Below, piece by piece: positions 17,497-25,970 of a DNA stretch of 64,000 nt. The DNA lies in assembly GCA_039975855.1 (NCBI GenBank), contig JBDWGH010000002.1, positions 806,001 to 870,000 on the forward strand, in the 5' to 3' direction. The position numbers and the translations under genes were made by a program. Position 1 is the first letter of the stretch; the number at the start of each line of letters is the position of its first letter. This DNA comes from Litorimonas sp039975855 (GTDB lineage Bacteria; Pseudomonadota; Alphaproteobacteria; Caulobacterales; Maricaulaceae). The notes under the pieces are model-generated. The model did no database searches. It was not told where the DNA came from and was given only the letters and a program-made list of their open reading frames with translations.

Positions 17497-18372
17497 TTAG
17501 GGCGTGTAAACCGTATAGGTAATATCTGCACCGATTGAGCCGATCCCTTGGGAGAAATCGTAATTGTTTCCATTGATCGTTGAACCCCGCAAATTGTAGC
17601 GCGATTGAAATCCTATGGCTTGATCCATGATCGAACCTGTTGTTCGGGCTGTTCGCCTTTCTCCTTGGAAGACTTTCACAGGTGCTGCGACCAGACCATC
17701 TAGGGTATAAATCGCGCCATTTTGTCCATAGGTCACTCCGTTGCCACTTGGCGCTGGGTCTTGAGCACTCTGTCCCCACCGATTGACGCCACCGCCGCCT
17801 GAAACCTGATATCGGAGACGATAGCGGATATTATTATAGTCCATCGTGCTAAAATCGCCTGTCGCCGTCAAATTCGATGCCTGACCAAAAATGTCGAACG
17901 GTACATTTGACGCGACGTAAAAACGCGAAGCCCGACCTCCACCGCCTAACAAATCGATATCTGTCGTTTCATCTAATCCAAAGGCCGTGTAGCTATCATT
18001 CGCATCCAATGTTTGATGCGATGGAGATGAAGAAAACGCTCCGCCAAAGGTCGAATCATTTATCTGATATTCCCAACCGGAACTTTCCCCACTTTGTATC
18101 GGGTTATACCTTTGGGTATTGTAGTTAATCGTCCGGCCATCATCGGATATCAAATCTGGTGCAGCTTGCCCCGATGTAGAACCATCCAAAACGTGAAAAT
18201 CGTAGACAACGGGCGCGACACCCGAATTTTCTTCAAAGTCAGAGGCGCCAAAAATAATGACAACAGCGGCCGCACGAAAAAAAGGCCTGTCCGCAACGGC
18301 GGACAAGGCTGGTGTTGTTAAACAGCCCGCTAAGAGAAGTCCCATACCTCCCTTGCGCATATTTCTGCGCAT
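17497..18372 (-). CDS. secreted protein of unknown function
   Basis: I do not recognise the family. From the ATG at 18372 the product is 291 aa, with an export signal MRRNMRKGGMGLLLAGCLTTPALSA. Cleavage could be by signal peptidase I after LSA, or, since LAGC forms a lipobox, by signal peptidase II. The mature part is rich in Gly, Ser, Asn and aromatic residues with few Lys or Cys, as in secreted beta-sandwich or structural proteins (many similar proteins carry a C-terminal PEP-type anchor, which I do not see here). The frame is open up to 18432, but the extra residues precede a convincing signal peptide. It is divergent from the GbsR-type regulator and upstream of the ECF sigma gene on the same strand. 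Confidence 0.75.
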   Translation of the reverse strand: MRRNMRKGGMGLLLAGCLTTPALSAVADRPFFRAAAVVIIFGASDFEENSGVAPVVYDFHVLDGSTSGQAAPDLISDDGRTINYNTQRYNPIQSGESSGWEYQINDSTFGGAFSSSPSHQTLDANDSYTAFGLDETTDIDLLGGGGRASRFYVASNVPFDIFGQASNLTATGDFSTMDYNNIRYRLRYQVSGGGGVNRWGQSAQDPAPSGNGVTYGQNGAIYTLDGLVAAPVKVFQGERRTARTTGSIMDQAIGFQSRYNLRGSTINGNNYDFSQGIGSIGADITYTVYTP

Positions 18373-18502
18373 ACTCACAACGATGTTGTCGCAAAATTGC
18401 TTGAAGATGAAACTAAACCTTGTGGTTACCAAAGCCTAAATCGCAGCGGGCCGTTTTCAGGCCAAACCCAGTTCTTTCTGGAAAGAACTTCTTCGACACC
18501 TC

Positions 18503-18531
18503 TTGACTCTTTGGCATTCATTCCTCATATT
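18503..18531 (+). promoter_or_regulatory. promoter for a probably leaderless GbsR/MarR gene
   Basis: TTGACT (18503-18508), a 17-bp spacer, and CATATT (18526-18531). The start codon at 18538 is only seven bases after the -10, where transcription would begin, so the mRNA is predicted to be leaderless. No Shine-Dalgarno is present. Confidence 0.6.
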
Positions 18532-18548
18532 TCTGTTATGACAGAAAT
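18529..18548. promoter_or_regulatory. inverted-repeat operator over the regulator's own start
   Basis: ATTTCTGT-TATG-ACAGAAAT: perfect 8-bp arms around a 4-bp centre that contains the ATG. It overlaps the -10 and the expected transcription start, the ideal place for autorepression by the MarR-type protein encoded here. Confidence 0.6.
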
Positions 18549-19098
18549 TACTGATATAAACAAATTACCGGAAGCAGTAGAACGTTTTGTATTGCATTGG
18601 GGAGATTTGGGCGGAACCTGGGGCGTCAATCGTACGGTCGCACAAATTCATGCGCTGCTTTACCTTACAGAACGCCCTCTCAATGCCGAAGACATTCAAA
18701 CACAACTCGGTATCGCGCGTAGCAATGTGAGCAATAGCTTAAAAGAACTCCTCGTCTTAAAACTTGTAAGACGCTTCCCTATTGCCGGCGATAGGCGCGA
18801 TCACTTCGTCGCAGAGACAGATGTTTGGCAAGTGGCCCGCCATATCGCGGCTGCGCGTAAAGCACGCGAAATTGACCCTGCGCTCGCAACGCTAACAGAA
18901 TGTCTCGCAGTCGCCGCGGGCGATCATCAAGTCACAGATGAGCAAATCAAACGCCTGCGCGACATGCATGATTTCACCGCCACAATGGATCGTTGGTACA
19001 CAAAGATGTCGTCACTCCCCTCTTCCACCCTCTCTCGCCTCGTCTCGATGGGGGACGCGGTGGTGAAGGTTTTGAAACTGGGACGCAAAGCAGACTGA
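18538..19098 (+). CDS. GbsR/MarR-family transcriptional regulator
   Basis: Winged-helix regulator of 186 aa. The N-terminal half carries the GbsR/MarR type domain: GGTWGVNRTVAQIHALLYLTERPLNAEDIQTQLGIARSNVSNSLKELLVLKLVRR, with the recognition helix around ARSNVSNSLKEL, then the wing (GDRRDHF). The C-terminal half is helical and probably for dimerisation. The frame opens at 18397, but the ATG at 18538 starts the homologous part and is placed at the predicted transcription start, within a perfect inverted repeat that is probably its own operator. It heads an operon with a DUF4166 gene 17 bp downstream and an SDR-family gene, which it likely controls. Confidence 0.9.
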   Translation: MTEITDINKLPEAVERFVLHWGDLGGTWGVNRTVAQIHALLYLTERPLNAEDIQTQLGIARSNVSNSLKELLVLKLVRRFPIAGDRRDHFVAETDVWQVARHIAAARKAREIDPALATLTECLAVAAGDHQVTDEQIKRLRDMHDFTATMDRWYTKMSSLPSSTLSRLVSMGDAVVKVLKLGRKAD

Positions 19099-19115
19099 AC
19101 TAAAGGAGCGGCAAA

Positions 19116-19826
19116 ATGGTCGCCTATAGATTTGAAAACACAGAATGGGACCGCAAAGAAAAGGCGGGCCTGAACCCCATAAGCCCCATAGGCGATCTTC
19201 GTTTCCGCCAACTATTCAGCGATAAGCAGTGGAAGAAACTCCCCCGACCAGTTCGCACCCGTTTCGGACGGCGTGTTAAAATAGGCGAGGCAATCGTTTA
19301 CCGAGGACATGTCGAGCATAACCACGTCAATCTTTGTGGCCGAATTTTAAATTTGGCGCTTAGGTTTATTGGCGCTCCTTTGCCGCTAGACACGCAAAAC
19401 GCCGGAGCCGCCGCTATTGTAACGGTCACGGAAGCACCAGATGGCGGGCAAGTTTGGATGCGCCAGTATGCGCAACAAAACCCCAAACGACCGTTCCCGC
19501 AAATCATCCAAAGTGCGAAACACTTTACAGGCGCAACAGGCATTGAAGAACAGATAGGAGGCGGCATTGGGATGAGCCTTATCCCGCTGGTCGAAGACGA
19601 AGAGCTGGTCTTCCGCGCACAGGATATATTTTGGGATGTCCCTGGACCTTGGAAAAAACTCCGCCTGACACTTCCGCGCTGGCTGGGGCCGAGTGTTTTG
19701 CGTGCCGGACATGAAGAGATGGGCAATGATGAGTTCGTCTTTACTTTGCAGTTGGAACACAAATGGTTCGGCAAAATGTTGGATCAACGTGTCCGGTTCC
19801 GAGATGATCTGGAGGCGATGCAATGA
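19116..19826 (+). CDS. DUF4166 domain protein
   Basis: A 236-aa protein assigned to DUF4166 from its overall pattern: FRQLFSDKQWKKLPRPVRTRFGRRV at the N-terminus, then VEHNHVNLCGRILNLALRFIGAPLPL, WMRQY, and the C-terminal YRRL-like region with FTLQLEHKWFGKMLDQRVRF. The biochemical function of the family is unknown. It sits between a GbsR/MarR regulator and a TIGR01777-type SDR fused to a membrane domain, with a 4-bp overlap to the latter. The start ATG at 19116 has AAAGGAGCGGCAAA just upstream, a good SD. Linkage suggests a joint role with the SDR, perhaps at the membrane, but the substrate is unknown. Confidence 0.82.
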   Translation: MVAYRFENTEWDRKEKAGLNPISPIGDLRFRQLFSDKQWKKLPRPVRTRFGRRVKIGEAIVYRGHVEHNHVNLCGRILNLALRFIGAPLPLDTQNAGAAAIVTVTEAPDGGQVWMRQYAQQNPKRPFPQIIQSAKHFTGATGIEEQIGGGIGMSLIPLVEDEELVFRAQDIFWDVPGPWKKLRLTLPRWLGPSVLRAGHEEMGNDEFVFTLQLEHKWFGKMLDQRVRFRDDLEAMQ

Positions 19827-21361
19827 GCCTAACACTCTGGATATTCCTGGCGTTACAAATGGCCATGGGCGCGCTCGACACGCTCTACCATCATGAATTA
19901 ACGGAACGTCTTGCTTGGCGCGAAAGTCAAGCGGGCGAGCTGAAATTACACTCTGTGCGTAATGCGGCTTATGCTGTCGCATTCATTACCTTAGCCTTGT
20001 TTCAACCCGGTGGTTGGTTTGCTATCGGATTAATCCTCTTGCTGGTCGCCGAAGTTGGTGTGACATTACGAGACTTCGCAGAGGAAGATTTAACTCGTAA
20101 ACTTCCCGTTACAGAGCGTCTATTGCACACCTTGATGACGGCTAATTACGGGGTTGTATTAGCCCTCCTTATCCCAGTTCTAATCGAATGGAGTCAAAGT
20201 GAAACGGCTCTAGTGCCAATATGGTACGGTTATTGGAGTCTATTCCTTATCGCGGGTGCCGTGGCAGTCACAGTCTTCGCCGCACGAGATTTCCACGCGG
20301 CAATTCGGTTACCCCGTCTCCACCGCCGCGCGCCCGCAGCACTATATATGAAGGGGCCTCGCAAGACATGGCTCATAACTGGTGGCACCGGATTTATTGG
20401 CCGCAAACTTGTTCAAGTTTTACAGTACGGAGGAAACGACATCATCGTTTTGACGCGAAATGTGGAGACCGCACAACTTCCTGCACCCGTGTGCCTTGTG
20501 ACAGATCTCGATCAAATTCCTGCGGAAAGACGCATCGATTGCGTCGTCAATTTTGCGGGCGAAGCATTAGCGCAAGGTTTATGGACAAAAGCACGAAAAG
20601 CTGAATTCCGACGTAGTCGAATTGAGACGACACGCGCCTTAGGACGCTTGTTTGACCGCCTTCATCACCGACCAACTGTCTTGATCAATGGAAGCGCCAT
20701 AGGCGTTTACGGCATAGCGCCCAAAGGAGAGACAGATGAATTCACGCCTTTAAAACTAGACAACAGCTTTTCCCAGAAACTCTGCACAGATTGGGAAATT
20801 GAGGCGGAAAAATTGCGAAAGCCAAGCACACGTGTTGTCACGCTACGAATTGGCATGGTGCTTGACCGCGATGGGGCCGCACTCGCGCAACTCCTTGTGC
20901 CGACAGAGTTAGGGGGAGGCGCAACATTTGGCCGTGGTAAAACAATGATGAGTTGGATCACGAGAGACGATTTGGTTCGAATGATACAGTTCGCAGCTAT
21001 CATGCCGCAGATTGAAGGCCCACTTAACGGTACAGCCCCCACCCCTGCTAGTAACCGCGAATTTACACGAGCGGTCGCAAAAGCACTTTATCGGCCCACG
21101 TGGCTGAGTATTCCGCCAGTCTTCATTCGGTTGATGGGCGGATTAGGTCAGGAAATTTTACTCGCCGATCAAGATATTAGGCCTCGCAAGGCGCTTAACA
21201 ATGGTTTCACATTCTTAGATGCAGACATTGCGCCAGCACTGCTCCTCCATTTGCGCGCAGAGCCCCTCTTCCCAACTCGTGAAAAACATGGCACATCGCT
21301 CCCTCAAGGAGAACAAAGATGGAACCTATTGTCGAGTTTTCGGGCGCTTCGATTACGCTGA
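19823..21361 (+). CDS. membrane domain fused to TIGR01777-family (SDR39U1-like) oxidoreductase
   Basis: 512 aa. The first ~165 residues hold about four to five transmembrane helices with a His-rich start (ALDTLYHHELTERLAWRE) of a small membrane family. The rest is an epimerase-like SDR: nucleotide-binding WLITGGTGFIGRKLVQVL near residue 182, CVVNFAGEALAQGLW, and LINGSAIGVYG with Tyr. Such enzymes bind NAD(P)H; the substrate is unknown. Start ATG at 19823 overlaps the DUF4166 stop by 4 bp. The family normally ends near residue 485; here about 25 extra residues continue into the rmuC gene, giving a 43-bp same-strand overlap. Probably controlled by the GbsR/MarR protein. Confidence 0.85.
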   Translation: MSLTLWIFLALQMAMGALDTLYHHELTERLAWRESQAGELKLHSVRNAAYAVAFITLALFQPGGWFAIGLILLLVAEVGVTLRDFAEEDLTRKLPVTERLLHTLMTANYGVVLALLIPVLIEWSQSETALVPIWYGYWSLFLIAGAVAVTVFAARDFHAAIRLPRLHRRAPAALYMKGPRKTWLITGGTGFIGRKLVQVLQYGGNDIIVLTRNVETAQLPAPVCLVTDLDQIPAERRIDCVVNFAGEALAQGLWTKARKAEFRRSRIETTRALGRLFDRLHHRPTVLINGSAIGVYGIAPKGETDEFTPLKLDNSFSQKLCTDWEIEAEKLRKPSTRVVTLRIGMVLDRDGAALAQLLVPTELGGGATFGRGKTMMSWITRDDLVRMIQFAAIMPQIEGPLNGTAPTPASNREFTRAVAKALYRPTWLSIPPVFIRLMGGLGQEILLADQDIRPRKALNNGFTFLDADIAPALLLHLRAEPLFPTREKHGTSLPQGEQRWNLLSSFRALRLR

Positions 21362-22461
21362 CGGAATTACTTTTGGCAGCATTGCTGGTTCTGGCTACTA
21401 TCCTTACGACAGCTTGGTTCATGCGACGCGGACGATCAAACGAGACACGTGAGCTGCAAAACCATCTGGCTGAAATGCGCGGAGAACAATCTCGACTTCA
21501 AGGTCGCCTTGCTCAATTCGCTGAGGATAGCGAACGCCGGGACGCGAATTTCGCAGAGGTTTTGGACTCAAGACTGACAGGCGTTTCTGAGCGTGTCGGA
21601 AAGTCACTGGAACATGTCCAAACCAGAAACAGCGAGAACCTATCAAAATTACACGAACGGCTTGGCCTGATCGATCAAGCGCAATCTAATATCAAAGCGC
21701 TGGCGGGAGAAGTTTCAGGTTTGCAATCCGTGCTCTCCAATAAGCAAGCGCGCGGCGCATTTGGCGAAAAACAAATGCAGGATTTGATCCGCGCATTCCT
21801 TCCAACGAGGGCCTTTACCTTTCAGCACACACTCTCCAACAATACTCGCGTCGATGCTCTTATTCATATGCCGGACGGTCACGGCGATGTTGCTGTCGAC
21901 AGCAAATTCCCCATGGAAAGCTGGAGACGGATGGTCGAAGCGGATGGGTCATATGAGGCCGAAGGCGCTAAACGTGACTTCAGAAGGGATATGCTGAAGC
22001 ATATCAAAGACATCTCCCAAAAATATTTGATTGAGGGCGAAACCTATGAACTTGCGCTTTTATTCCTCCCATCAGATGCCATTTTTTCGGAACTTCACAA
22101 TGAATTTGATGCCGTTATCGATAAAGGATTTTCACAACGCGTTGTCATCGTCTCCCCAACCACATTTATGGCGACCCTGCACACAATGCAGGCCGTCATG
22201 AATGATGCGGAGATTCAAAAGAACGCCGCACTCATTAAACGCGAAGTATCTGTGATGGCCGAAGACGTCGCACGATTAGATGAACGGGTCGCGCGCCTGC
22301 AAAAGCACTTTAGAATGGCCGACAAAGACATGACTGACATTCAGATTTCGTCACGAAAAATTAGCTCCCGCGCAAAGAAAATTGGAACCGTCGATTTTGA
22401 AACTGACAGCATCGAAGACGAATTGCCAACGCTCAAACTCGTTTCAGATGGAGAGACATAA
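21319..22461 (+). CDS. rmuC: DNA recombination protein RmuC
   Basis: RmuC-family protein (380 aa) that limits rearrangements at inverted repeats; the core resembles restriction-type nucleases. One N-terminal transmembrane helix (about residues 14-36, LLLAALLVLATILTTAWFM) is followed by a coiled coil (about 45-135) and the RmuC core: GAFGEKQMQDLIRAFLP, then VDSKFPMESWRRMV with the nuclease-like D-S-K, YLIEGETYELALLFLPSDAIFSEL, and VVIVSPTTFMATL. The start ATG at 21319 has AAGGAG upstream. It overlaps the end of the SDR gene, and the next small gene starts in the TAATG junction at 22461. Confidence 0.93.
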   Translation: MEPIVEFSGASITLTELLLAALLVLATILTTAWFMRRGRSNETRELQNHLAEMRGEQSRLQGRLAQFAEDSERRDANFAEVLDSRLTGVSERVGKSLEHVQTRNSENLSKLHERLGLIDQAQSNIKALAGEVSGLQSVLSNKQARGAFGEKQMQDLIRAFLPTRAFTFQHTLSNNTRVDALIHMPDGHGDVAVDSKFPMESWRRMVEADGSYEAEGAKRDFRRDMLKHIKDISQKYLIEGETYELALLFLPSDAIFSELHNEFDAVIDKGFSQRVVIVSPTTFMATLHTMQAVMNDAEIQKNAALIKREVSVMAEDVARLDERVARLQKHFRMADKDMTDIQISSRKISSRAKKIGTVDFETDSIEDELPTLKLVSDGET

Positions 22462-22796
22462 TGTATTACGGAGGACGCTTGTTTCGGCCAGTTAAGACGT
22501 CGGATACGTCTCAAACAGGGACGGATACAATATTCAAATATGAGCAAGACGGCGACATGGTCACGGCAACCTATTCCGGCGGTAATATCAAATTTGGTCA
22601 CATCATAGGCGTGGTCGATACGGAGGGACTATTGGACATGCGCTATCAACATGTCGATCGCGACGGCGCTTTAATGACGGGCTATTGTAAAACCACACCG
22701 GAAGTCTTGCCGAATGGCAAAATTCGTTTGCACGAAAGATGGCGTTGGACCTGTGGACATCGGGCTAAAGGCCGAAGCATATTAGAAGAAATTTAG
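22461..22796 (+). CDS. small conserved protein often misnamed n-acetylglutamate synthase
   Basis: 111 aa, matching a small, widely found beta-barrel-like family that databases often label 'n-acetylglutamate synthase' without biochemical basis. Conserved blocks: YYGGRLFRPV, FKYEQDGDMVTATYSGGNIKFGHIIGVVD, GLLDMRYQHVDRDGALMTGYC and LPNGKIRLHERWRWTCG. No catalytic acetyltransferase motif is seen, so I would not call it ArgA. Its ATG shares a base with the rmuC stop (TAATG), implying coupled translation. The 3' end overlaps the convergent DUF6498 gene by 4 bp. Confidence 0.85.
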   Translation: MYYGGRLFRPVKTSDTSQTGTDTIFKYEQDGDMVTATYSGGNIKFGHIIGVVDTEGLLDMRYQHVDRDGALMTGYCKTTPEVLPNGKIRLHERWRWTCGHRAKGRSILEEI

Positions 22797-23491
22797 TCGA
22801 CTGAGGGCGCAACCAAGCTCTCAATTTCAGAATGCTCGACCACGTGTGCAGCAAGATCAAATCCGATTTTAAACAGAACCAATAACAACAGAGTCGCCAC
22901 GCTCTGTCCCGCCGCCAAAGCGACGAAGCCACTTAAAATAATCACGATATGAAGCAACACAATCCGAGAATAAGGAATGAACATCTGCTTGTTTGGCGTA
23001 CGTGTTTTATACTCGCCCTTTCCGTAGAAATTCACGAACATTGAGACCACATGGCTGAGGGTAAGACCCAGCAATGACCAAAATAAAACTGGGCTTAGCA
23101 AGGCCGGGAGGAACTCTCCCAATCCCGGCAGTGTTTTATAGGTCGATTTCAAAAAGAAATAATGTCCAAAACAGAACATGCCATAATGGAATGCGAAAAA
23201 TACGGAGAGGAAAATCAATCCACCCACCGGGGCGCGCCTATAAGGTTCTGGGACGGTAAATCGATCCGCGCCTTCAATAGGGCTATGTGGTTTGATCTGA
23301 GGTAACGTTCTGCAGGCAAGAATTTTGGGAATATTTAGGAGGCCAATAATAACGTTTTCAAGCCAGTACAAAAACACAATTGTACCTGCATCCCACCCAA
23401 ACCAAAACACACCAACCAACGGGATTAGGTTCATGACGATCAAAGCGATCGTAGCAGGTGTGAACTTAAACTCGTTGAATAGCTTCTTCAT
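22793..23491 (-). CDS. DUF6498-type integral membrane protein
   Basis: 232-aa polytopic membrane protein with about six hydrophobic segments. Recognisable features are FWFGWDAGTIVFLYWLENVIIGLLNIPKI near the N-terminus and FFAFHYGMFCFGHYFFL in the middle, as in DUF6498 proteins; their function is unknown. No enzymatic motif is seen apart from these conserved aromatic and His residues. It starts at the ATG at 23491 and ends 4 bp into the end of the convergent small gene. It lies downstream of recR's end region on the opposite side but has its own start, so it is probably transcribed separately. Confidence 0.82.
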   Translation of the reverse strand: MKKLFNEFKFTPATIALIVMNLIPLVGVFWFGWDAGTIVFLYWLENVIIGLLNIPKILACRTLPQIKPHSPIEGADRFTVPEPYRRAPVGGLIFLSVFFAFHYGMFCFGHYFFLKSTYKTLPGLGEFLPALLSPVLFWSLLGLTLSHVVSMFVNFYGKGEYKTRTPNKQMFIPYSRIVLLHIVIILSGFVALAAGQSVATLLLLVLFKIGFDLAAHVVEHSEIESLVAPSVD

Positions 23492-23534
23492 CGCTACCTA
23501 AATTTCAGCTTCCGGTGAGATTGTCACGAACAAA

Positions 23535-24140
23535 CTAAAAAGGTCGTCGACTTTTCATTGCGGCCGTAATCGTTCCGTCGTCCAGGTAATCCAGCTCCCC
23601 GCCAACCGGGACTCCGTGTGCCAAGCGGGAAATATTTACACCTGTAGGTTCCAAATGATCCGTGATGTAATGCGCTGTGGTTTGACCATCGACCGTGGCG
23701 TTCATAGCTAATATCACTTCCGCCACATTGCCTTCGCCGGCTCTGCGTATCAGGTTAGCAATATTAAGGTCCTCTGGGCGCACACCGTCCAGTGCAGAAA
23801 GTGTTCCGCCCAAGACATGGTAATAACCGCGAAATGCGCCAGCTCTCTCCATGGCCCATAGATCGGACACATCTTGAACCACGCAAATGGTCGTTAGATC
23901 TCGCGTATTCGACGCACAAATATGGCAAGGATTTGAAGAATCGATATTCCCACATGTTTTACAGGTCGAAATATGTTCGGCAGCCTCTCCCATCGCATGG
24001 GATAAGGGCACCATAAGTGCCTCTGGCTTCTTCAATAGCGCCAAAGCCGCCCGCCGCGCTGACCGAGGTCCAAGACCAGGTAATTTCGAAAGCAGGCTAA
24101 TTAGGCGATCGATTTCAGGGCTAACAGAACGGTTCGGCAT
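23535..24140 (-). CDS. recR: recombination mediator RecR
   Basis: RecR loads RecA with RecF/RecO at gaps. The 201-aa product has the helix-hairpin-helix (LISLLSKLPGLGPRSARRAAL), a four-cysteine zinc finger (CKTCGNIDSSNPCHIC, about residues 54-69), and a Toprim domain (TICVVQDVSDLWAMERAGAFRGYYHVLGG). The frame opens at 24167 (GTG), but the ATG at 24140 gives the normal MPNRSVSPEIDRL start; neither has a good SD. In most alphaproteobacteria recR follows dnaX-ybaB directly. Here two unrelated genes (TIM barrel and ggt) are inserted before it, though all remain on one strand. Confidence 0.95.
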   Translation of the reverse strand: MPNRSVSPEIDRLISLLSKLPGLGPRSARRAALALLKKPEALMVPLSHAMGEAAEHISTCKTCGNIDSSNPCHICASNTRDLTTICVVQDVSDLWAMERAGAFRGYYHVLGGTLSALDGVRPEDLNIANLIRRAGEGNVAEVILAMNATVDGQTTAHYITDHLEPTGVNISRLAHGVPVGGELDYLDDGTITAAMKSRRPF

Positions 24141-24203
24141 AAGACGGATATAAGGCGTTTTGCCCACAAGGCCAGTCCCAAAGATTAGGATGAAAACACG
24201 CGG

Positions 24204-25970
24204 TTATTCAGCACCGATGGCGGCTGACTTTGGACCTCTGGGGTCAGCCGCCCCCGCAATTATATCCCCGTCGATCTGTCCAACAGAATTAACACGGCCC
24301 AAAATCGTTTTGTTAATTTCGCCAGATTCCGTTCTTGGAAAGATATGCCCCATATCTTCAAGGCGATTGATAGTGTCCGCATTAATTGTCGGCTCCACCG
24401 TAATATAATCTGGCAACCATTGATGATGTATGCGGCCCCGATGGGTCGCCTCAGCAAGGTTCATCTCCCATTCCATCACGTTTAATGCGACCTGCAAAAC
24501 AGCCGTTATAATTGTTGAACCGCCTGGGGAGCCTGTCGCCAATACGACCTCGCCATCCTTCATTACCAAGAGAGGCGTCATAGACGAAAGTGGACGTTTA
24601 CGGGGCTCGATTTTATTCGCTTCGCCACCAATAAGTCCATACCCATTGGGTGATCCCGGTTTAGCCGAGAAGTCATCCATCTCATTGTTGAGTAAGAACC
24701 CAGCTCCGTCGACTGAAAATCCAGAGCCGTAAGAAAAATTCAGAGTATAGGTTAGTGTAACCGCATTCCCGTCGCGGTCCATGACAGAAAAATGCGTCGT
24801 ATTGATAGGTTCAGGTACAAGTTCTGATCCCGGTAAAATTTCGTCTGATCTAGATGCCGTTAAGAGATCAATACTGTCACGCAGACGCACCGCGTATTCT
24901 TTATCGGTCAACGCCACAACCGGGACATCAACGAAATCTGGATCTCCCAAATATTTGGAGCGATCTGCATAGGCCCGCCGCATGCTCTCTATTAGCTTGT
25001 GCAAATAGTCGGCGCTATTATGCCCGTCAGCGCGCAGATTATAGCCCTCTAAAATATTGAGCATCTGAACAACATGCACGCCGCCGGAAGACGGTGGAGA
25101 CATCGCCGCAATCTCATAGCCTTTATATGTACCGCGCACAGGCTCACGCGTAACTGTCTCGTAGTTTGCGAGGTCTTGAACCGTGATTAAACCTTTGGCC
25201 TGGCCCTCACCCATCTGCATTTCATCTGCGATTAAACCCGCGACTTCTCCGGTATAAAAACCGTCTGCGCCGTCGCGAAGAATACTGCGCAACGTCTTTG
25301 CGAGATCAGCCTGCTTCCAAAACTCCCCAGCTTTTACATTTCCAAAATACTCAACTGAACTGGGGTCCGCAGAAAATTGTGAAGCTGCCGATTTGAGGCT
25401 TTTTTCTAGAACGGGGCTGACTTCAAAGCCTTCGCTGGCAAGACGAATGGCGGGGCCCATGACTTGACGACGTGTCATCGTTCCATAGGTCTCCAGAGCG
25501 TCCAATAAACCCATGACTGTACCCGGAACGCCCGCGGAAGCGCGGCTATATTGCGCTAATTGATTATCTACATCACCAGCGCTGTTAAGATACATATCTC
25601 GCCTTGCCAGTGCCGGCGCCATTTCCCGAAAATCAATCGCGATCGTTTTTTGTTCGTCCGCTAAATAGACGAGCATAAATCCCCCGCCGCCCAAATTACC
25701 GGCCTGAGGATGAGTCACCGCTAGCGCGAAACCCGTGGCAACAGCTGCATCCACCGCATTTCCACCCCGCGTCAAAATATCGGCTCCGACTTGAGCCGAT
25801 ATTTTGTCCTGCGTACTCACCATTCCATTTTTCGAATAAACGGGGTGATGAATTGTTCCAAAATTTGTGACCGCCTGCGCGCCCGCAGATTGGGTCGATT
25901 GATCATCACTCCATGCTGGAGTGGTCAAAAGAGACAGGACAACAGCCCCGAGAAAGAGGTATTTCATCAA
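24204..25970 (-). CDS. ggt: gamma-glutamyltransferase
   Basis: Periplasmic gamma-glutamyltranspeptidase that hydrolyses or transfers the gamma-glutamyl group of glutathione. 588 aa with a signal peptide (MMKYLFLGAVVLSLLTTPAWS). The precursor is normally self-cleaved at a Thr: here TTHFSVMDRDGNAV at about residue 393, giving large and small subunits. Other family blocks: GGNAVDAAVATGFAL and GNLGGGGFMLVYL near the N-terminus, MAPALARRDM with the substrate Arg nearby, and RPLSSMTPLLVMKDG. It overlaps the TIM-barrel gene by 4 bp and precedes recR, so it has been inserted into the dnaX-recR operon. It probably provides cysteinylglycine or glutamate from extracellular glutathione. Confidence 0.95.
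   Translation of the reverse strand: MMKYLFLGAVVLSLLTTPAWSDDQSTQSAGAQAVTNFGTIHHPVYSKNGMVSTQDKISAQVGADILTRGGNAVDAAVATGFALAVTHPQAGNLGGGGFMLVYLADEQKTIAIDFREMAPALARRDMYLNSAGDVDNQLAQYSRASAGVPGTVMGLLDALETYGTMTRRQVMGPAIRLASEGFEVSPVLEKSLKSAASQFSADPSSVEYFGNVKAGEFWKQADLAKTLRSILRDGADGFYTGEVAGLIADEMQMGEGQAKGLITVQDLANYETVTREPVRGTYKGYEIAAMSPPSSGGVHVVQMLNILEGYNLRADGHNSADYLHKLIESMRRAYADRSKYLGDPDFVDVPVVALTDKEYAVRLRDSIDLLTASRSDEILPGSELVPEPINTTHFSVMDRDGNAVTLTYTLNFSYGSGFSVDGAGFLLNNEMDDFSAKPGSPNGYGLIGGEANKIEPRKRPLSSMTPLLVMKDGEVVLATGSPGGSTIITAVLQVALNVMEWEMNLAEATHRGRIHHQWLPDYITVEPTINADTINRLEDMGHIFPRTESGEINKTILGRVNSVGQIDGDIIAGAADPRGPKSAAIGAE

Noticed and set aside
25570..25590. CAGCGCTG core similar to the gap/GH5 operator
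   Set aside because: Inside the ggt coding region, arms do not match; not in a promoter.
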